Shown: positions 32,442 to 36,285 of the stretch, one piece after another
Position numbering within the stretch: position 1 is the first letter of the stretch
How the letters are laid out: every line of letters begins with the position of its first letter
Notes under the pieces: model-generated
The model's input: only the letters and a program-made list of their open reading frames with translations
Databases searched by the model: none
What the model was told of the DNA's origin: nothing
Translations under genes and position numbers: made by a program
NCBI GenBank assembly: GCA_029562645.1
Contig: JAKQUI010000075.1
Span: 1 to 36,285, forward strand
Length of the DNA stretch: 36,285 nt
Source of the DNA: Spirochaetota bacterium
GTDB taxonomy: Bacteria > Spirochaetota > UBA4802 > JAKQUI01
Reading direction: 5' to 3'

Positions 32442-34892
32442 ATGAATCCTTCTGCCGTGTTACGCATTCTTTGTTTGTCCGGATGCGCTCTTCTGACGCT
32501 CCTTCTTTTCAATAGCTACCCAGTTGACGCCGCCGACGGAAAGAAATGGGACGGGAAGCGATATCCGTTTAGACTGCTTAATCCGTCGCAACCGAACGGC
32601 GAGAGCAATCCGTTTATCATCGATACCGCGGGTAAGCTGGCATATTTCGCCTGGCTCGCGAAATCAGACCTGGACATGGCGGATTACGGCAAAAAAAACG
32701 GCCTCAACGGGCTTAACCAGGCATTTTCGAAGAATTTCGTGAAACTCGCCGCGGACCTCGACATGAATGGTTCGAAGTTTGAGTTTGTCCCCATACCGGC
32801 CACCTATGTCAGTTTTGACGGCGGGGGTCATGTGATCTACAATCTGCGCATCAGCGATAAAACGACCAAGGCGATCACCGATGATGTAACCGGCGAGGTT
32901 GAGATGCATCTCGCCCTTTTTCAGGGCGTCGGCATGATAAAGAATCTCGGTATCGGCAAAGGGTCAACCATTACCAATTACGGCCTGCGGAAAGAGTATC
33001 CGAAAAGGGCCTACAAGGTGTATGCGGCGGGAATAACCGTAAGCGCGTGGGGGATCGATAACTGTTTCAGCGATGCGACGATAGCCGTAAAAGAAGACGG
33101 CGAGGCATGGATCGGGGGGATCGCGGCCAATTGCGAATCCATCGCCAATTCCTATAACCGCGGCGCAATCACCTTCGAGGGGACCGTCATCAATTCGAAG
33201 GAAAAAAACAAAACAGGGAAAATTCTTCCGGGACCGCTCTGGGTTGCCGGGGTGTGCGCGATACCCGCAAAAAAAATGTCAGGGTGTTACAACACGGGGG
33301 CCATTACCGTCAGGGCGTCGGGAAGGGATCTAAAAATTGGCGGCGTTGCCGCGGAGACAAACGATACCGATTGCATGGATCTTAATAATACAGGCGCCCT
33401 GCGCGTAATCGCCACCGGCGCTATCAAAAAAGCGCATATCGGCGGCGTGCTGGGGTATGGATCGACATCCCGGCGGATATATGTAAAGCCCATCAAATAC
33501 GTCGATCGCGGTATTTTTTATAACAAGGGCGCCATTGCCGTTACGGTGCACACGGGCGACTCCATCAATGCCGGCGGCATAATCGGCGGGGACAAGGGGG
33601 GATTCGGCGCGAGCTCCTACGCTTTCGGCGGAGTCTACGGATGCATTAATGCGTACAACACCGGTTCGATTTCCGTTACGTCGACGGGAACGGTCGGTGC
33701 GCTCAGCGCGGGCGGCATCGCCGGGAACTTGTGCATGGTGATCAACAGTTACAATTCCGGCCGCATCAGCGGCGCCTCGGGCGCGGGAACCACGCTCTAC
33801 CTCGGTGGCCTCGGCGGCAGCGATGTGTATGTGCAGAACGGCTACAACATCGGCGCGGTCAGCGCAAAAGGATCCGGGACCAACTTTACGGGAGGCGTAA
33901 TCGGGCATGCCGGCGAAGCGATATGGGGAGAGGTGGATACCGCGCTGCATGCTTCTTTGAACGGCTTCTGGCTGAAGCAGTCGAAATCCGGCGGCATCAA
34001 CAGCGACATCAAGTACGCCAAGGGTTCGTATTTTTACAAAAAGAAAAGCGAAATAAAAAAAGCGAACAGCGGGATCGGCACGCTCATCGACTCCTTTGAC
34101 AAGGAAGATCCGAACACAATGATCGAGGCTTCATACGGCGCGGTCTACTCATTCGATGGTCCGTCCGCATCGGTTATGACGCGATCTGATGACGCGAAGG
34201 GGAAAAGATCCAATCTGAACGGTACGCTGCTTGATAATCTCAACCGGATGGTGGAAGATAGAATCAATCGCCTGTACCGCCGATGGGTCGTTGACGGGAC
34301 CAATGGCGGATACCCGGTGTTGTCACCCAAGCCGACTGTGTTCAGCCATACCTCTGAAAAACCGGACGCATCGGTCGCACAGCGGATAGCCGGCGAGTAT
34401 TGGGGCGTGCACAAACAATGGAACGACAGAGTCTTTCTAGGCGCGGATGGTTCCTTCAGGCGCGCCAAGGGCGGTGATGGCGGCGCCTGGTCATTTACCG
34501 GGAAGAGGATTATACTCAGGTGGGCCAAATGGGAGCCTGAGATTCTCGAGCAGAAGTCTGCGGGAGCGTTCTCCTCTAATGTGTATAATTTTACGCTGAA
34601 ACGCACAGGCGTCGCTTCCCCTGACGCGTCTGTCCCGACCGATAAACCCGTATCGCCGCTGGCGAAGAAGCTGGCGGGAGTGTATTACGCCCAGCACAAG
34701 GACTGGACCAGTAGCCTCACCATCAATGCCAACGGCTCCTTTACGCGTGACAGCAACGGCGATAGGGGGACCTGGACCTATGATGGAAAAACGCTTGTTC
34801 TCACGTGGGACAAAGGGGCGTCCGATACGCTCAAGAAAACGGACACGGGATTCTATTGTCCCGCATATAAGTTCACGCTGCGGCAACGCTGA
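32442..34892 (+). CDS. Secreted GLUG-repeat beta-helix surface protein with tandem C-terminal beta domains
   Basis: An 816-residue exported protein. The signal peptide runs to about V-D-A-A-D; L-S-G-C inside it is an unlikely lipobox because hydrophobic residues follow. Residues about 110-530 contain many GLUG-like units (GGIAANCESIANSYNRGAI, GGIAGNLCMVINSYNSGRI, and others), expected to coil into a right-handed beta-helix as in adhesins and surface enzymes. Residues about 646-720 and 739-816 are two copies of one beta-rich domain (A-G-x-Y-W/Y ... G-S-F-x-R ... G-x-W-x-x-x-G-K-x-x-x-L-x-W). GGAG precedes the ATG at 32442. It lies downstream of the pore-forming gene in the same lower-GC stretch, so the two may cooperate at the cell surface or in attachment to a host or prey. 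Confidence 0.8.
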   Translation: MNPSAVLRILCLSGCALLTLLLFNSYPVDAADGKKWDGKRYPFRLLNPSQPNGESNPFIIDTAGKLAYFAWLAKSDLDMADYGKKNGLNGLNQAFSKNFVKLAADLDMNGSKFEFVPIPATYVSFDGGGHVIYNLRISDKTTKAITDDVTGEVEMHLALFQGVGMIKNLGIGKGSTITNYGLRKEYPKRAYKVYAAGITVSAWGIDNCFSDATIAVKEDGEAWIGGIAANCESIANSYNRGAITFEGTVINSKEKNKTGKILPGPLWVAGVCAIPAKKMSGCYNTGAITVRASGRDLKIGGVAAETNDTDCMDLNNTGALRVIATGAIKKAHIGGVLGYGSTSRRIYVKPIKYVDRGIFYNKGAIAVTVHTGDSINAGGIIGGDKGGFGASSYAFGGVYGCINAYNTGSISVTSTGTVGALSAGGIAGNLCMVINSYNSGRISGASGAGTTLYLGGLGGSDVYVQNGYNIGAVSAKGSGTNFTGGVIGHAGEAIWGEVDTALHASLNGFWLKQSKSGGINSDIKYAKGSYFYKKKSEIKKANSGIGTLIDSFDKEDPNTMIEASYGAVYSFDGPSASVMTRSDDAKGKRSNLNGTLLDNLNRMVEDRINRLYRRWVVDGTNGGYPVLSPKPTVFSHTSEKPDASVAQRIAGEYWGVHKQWNDRVFLGADGSFRRAKGGDGGAWSFTGKRIILRWAKWEPEILEQKSAGAFSSNVYNFTLKRTGVASPDASVPTDKPVSPLAKKLAGVYYAQHKDWTSSLTINANGSFTRDSNGDRGTWTYDGKTLVLTWDKGASDTLKKTDTGFYCPAYKFTLRQR

Positions 34893-35056
34893 CGCGTGCC
34901 GTGAATATAAAGTATCGGTTTTACGACAGTTCATTTGCATTCGGCACAAAAACAGCAACAATAAATATGTACGTGCGTGCTCTACGGTCTTTTTAAAGAG
35001 AAAAAGAGGGCAGGGCGAAAGTTTCAATTATGAAGTGGGTGCGATCCCTTGATCAT

Positions 35057-35803
35057 TCAACGGAGAAAGAAAAGATTTCTCAGCGCCTTGTGCATCCTCA
35101 CGGGGATGACGCCGAAGTCCTCCGCGCCGCGCTCCTTTAAAAGCGCGATCGTTTTTTCATCGCCCGACAGGATGGCCTGCCGCAGGGGCGTGGTGAAGAG
35201 TTCGCCCCGGGGGTTGACTTCCGCGCCGTTTTCTAATAGCAGTGCGGCGATCCGGCTTCGGCCGCCCCACCGTGCCGCCATGTGAAGCGGCGTGTTGCCG
35301 CTATGGTCCCTGGCGTTTACATGTGCGCCATTACGGACCAAAACGGCGGCCCGTTCGAAGGTTCCCCACATGGCGGCCTGGTGCAGCGGTGTTTGCCCGG
35401 CATTGTTTTTCGCGTTAACATCGGCGCCGTTGCGGAGCAGAGACCGTATCATTTCATCGTCATGACGTTCGGTGCCAAAGCGCAGGAAAAGAAACAGCGG
35501 CGTATCGCCGTCGCGATTACGTGCGTTGATGTCCGCGCCATGGTCGAGGAGAAGCAGCATCATCCTCCCGTCGTTGTTGATAACGGCCCAGTGTATCGCC
35601 TGTTTTCCGGCATAATCGCATTGATCGATCCTGAAGCCGTTCCGGAGCGCCTTTCTGACGTTTTCATAGTCCGATTTTTTCACATACGTAAAGAAGTACT
35701 CGTATTTGAATGCGCTCGCGTCAGTCGTCGGGCCTGAAGAGCCGCAGGCGGCTGCGATGATGATTGAAAGTGACAATGCGGCCATGCGGAGCGCGTGTTT
35801 CAT
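35057..35803 (-). CDS. Ankyrin-repeat lipoprotein
   Basis: A 248-residue protein with a lipoprotein signal (A-A-A-C, Cys20) and about six ankyrin repeats. Clear units are KQAIHWAVINNDGRMMLLLL-DHGADINAR, DTPLFLFLRFG...LLRNGADVNAK, QTPLHQAAMWG...LVRNGAHVNAR, NTPLHMAARWG...LLENGAEVNPR and a degenerate last repeat. Ankyrin repeats bind proteins; in the envelope the partner may be another surface or periplasmic protein. The start at 35803 is chosen for the signal peptide; the frame stays open upstream. It is transcribed opposite to the GLUG gene and downstream of the antitoxin-like gene. Confidence 0.85.
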   Translation of the reverse strand: MKHALRMAALSLSIIIAAACGSSGPTTDASAFKYEYFFTYVKKSDYENVRKALRNGFRIDQCDYAGKQAIHWAVINNDGRMMLLLLDHGADINARNRDGDTPLFLFLRFGTERHDDEMIRSLLRNGADVNAKNNAGQTPLHQAAMWGTFERAAVLVRNGAHVNARDHSGNTPLHMAARWGGRSRIAALLLENGAEVNPRGELFTTPLRQAILSGDEKTIALLKERGAEDFGVIPVRMHKALRNLFFLR

Positions 35804-35888
35804 CGGGATGAACGATGTTGTTGCTCGCGTGTCGTTGGTGTCAAATCCGGTTTTCGATCCGGAGTGCAGGGATTCTTTCAAAATGGGT

Positions 35889-36062
35889 TTAAGATGATCC
35901 GATCTCCCGGATTGTGTCCTCCGCCGATCGATCGTCGGTCCAGATGCCGTGTATGGGGTCCTTGAGTTCAATCGGAGTGATTTCCACCTCGGTGTCGTCT
36001 CGGAGCTTGACGTGGGGATCGATGACGATCGTATTCCCTTTCACTATTCCCCGATAAGTCAT
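35889..36062 (-). CDS. Antitoxin-like small protein (57 aa), apparently orphan
   Basis: MTYRGIVKGNTIVIDPHVKL then DDTEVEITPIE matches the pattern of small antitoxin-like proteins that accompany PIN toxins (DUF104/AF2212-like and AbrB-like groups): a short beta hairpin with G-x-x-x-G-N-T-I-V-I and a 'D-x-T-E-V-E-V' strand, then a charged C-terminal tail for toxin binding. No PIN gene follows; the next gene on this strand is the ankyrin lipoprotein 85 bp on. CAGGA lies about 8 nt before the ATG. The IS3 element begins about 90 bp upstream and may have separated or replaced a partner. Confidence 0.65.
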   Translation of the reverse strand: MTYRGIVKGNTIVIDPHVKLRDDTEVEITPIELKDPIHGIWTDDRSAEDTIREIGSS

Positions 36063-36153
36063 TGTCGCATCCTGTTTTTTCCTGTGATGAAATCATTGTA
36101 TAATGCGGATTGCGCTTTGTCAAATGTAAATGATCTTCCATGCGCCCTGGGCT

Positions 36154-36285
36154 TGCCCCGGAAAAGCGGACACGAAGTTAAGCACAAAGTACGATATTAA
36201 GCTTAACGGAGGTCTTAATGGGAACAAGACGACGATACGACCGACAATTCAAGATGGATGCCTTGGGGCTATGGAAGAGCAGCGG
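36154..36285 (+). mobile_element. IS3-family insertion sequence, left end
   Basis: A TG-initiated terminal repeat of the IS3 type, TGCCCCGGAAAAGCGGACAC, lies at 36154-36173, 44 bp before an OrfA start. The element runs off the right edge. The exact boundary needs the other end for confirmation. Confidence 0.65.
36218..36285 (+). CDS. IS3-family transposase OrfA, N-terminal fragment
   Basis: The first 22 codons read MGTRRRYDRQFKMDALGLWK, the usual start of the IS3/IS911 OrfA helix-turn-helix protein (R-R-x-Y-x-x-x-F-K-x-x-A). ACGGAGG at 36207-36213 is its ribosome site. The rest lies beyond the window. Confidence 0.8.
   Translation, partial: MGTRRRYDRQFKMDALGLWKSS

Noticed and set aside
1-36285. 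CRISPR array, rRNA or prophage
   Set aside because: No regularly spaced direct repeats, no rRNA segments and no phage structural genes were seen.

Overview
The window is a GC-rich (roughly 60% by eye) bacterial chromosome segment. It most resembles an anaerobic or facultative member of the Spirochaetota. This is inference from gene content: two adjacent 7TMR-DISM receptors (one with a SpoIIE-type phosphatase), many lipoproteins, a GGGtGRT protein with its NifU-like partner, and a PFK with mixed-type signature residues. No rRNA or single-copy phylogenetic marker is present, so the assignment is soft. Both edges are cut by insertion sequences: an IS110-type transposase start at the left and an IS3-type OrfA start at the right.

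Left part (1-9000): the IS110 end sits beside a palindromic repeat. Then come a secreted GH31 lipoprotein close to sulfoquinovosidase (YihQ) but lacking its key Arg, and, convergent to it, a 2079-residue lipoprotein of unknown function. A 577-bp gap holds a dispersed inverted repeat.

Signalling block (9578-15551): a 7TMR-DISM receptor fused directly to an AraC DNA-binding domain is followed by a 7TMR-DISM receptor with a coiled coil and a SpoIIE phosphatase. Next are a run of small genes (a GTG-initiated secreted peptide, an unknown, a HAD-like protein, a small membrane protein) and a methyltransferase. A 15-bp perfect stem terminator separates these from the convergent NifU-like/GGGtGRT operon. 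A C_GCAxxG_C_C protein is divergent to that operon.

Metabolic and ion block (18056-26615): a promoter and a textbook fluoride (crcB) riboswitch with a terminator control a CPA-type cation/proton antiporter. After these come a HIT protein, tRNA-Gln(CUG) with its own promoter, a four-TM protein, 6-phosphofructokinase, a second copy of the palindromic repeat, a secreted tandem Tudor/SH3-like protein, an Eis-like GNAT, a 40-residue Lys-rich peptide, an ABC-F ATPase and a small membrane protein.

Right part (26797-36285): a Cys-rich ferredoxin-type protein, an unrecognised 285-residue protein and three small secreted or membrane proteins lead into a lower-GC stretch (about 30340-34900). That stretch carries a secreted ETX/MTX2 (aerolysin-like) pore-forming protein fused to a Ca2+-type beta/gamma-crystallin domain, and an 816-residue GLUG-repeat surface protein. 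It looks like an acquired secreted-effector islet. An ankyrin-repeat lipoprotein, an orphan antitoxin-like gene and the IS3 element follow.

The most notable items are the fluoride-switched antiporter, the crystallin-aerolysin fusion, the membrane-anchored AraC receptor and the giant lipoprotein.
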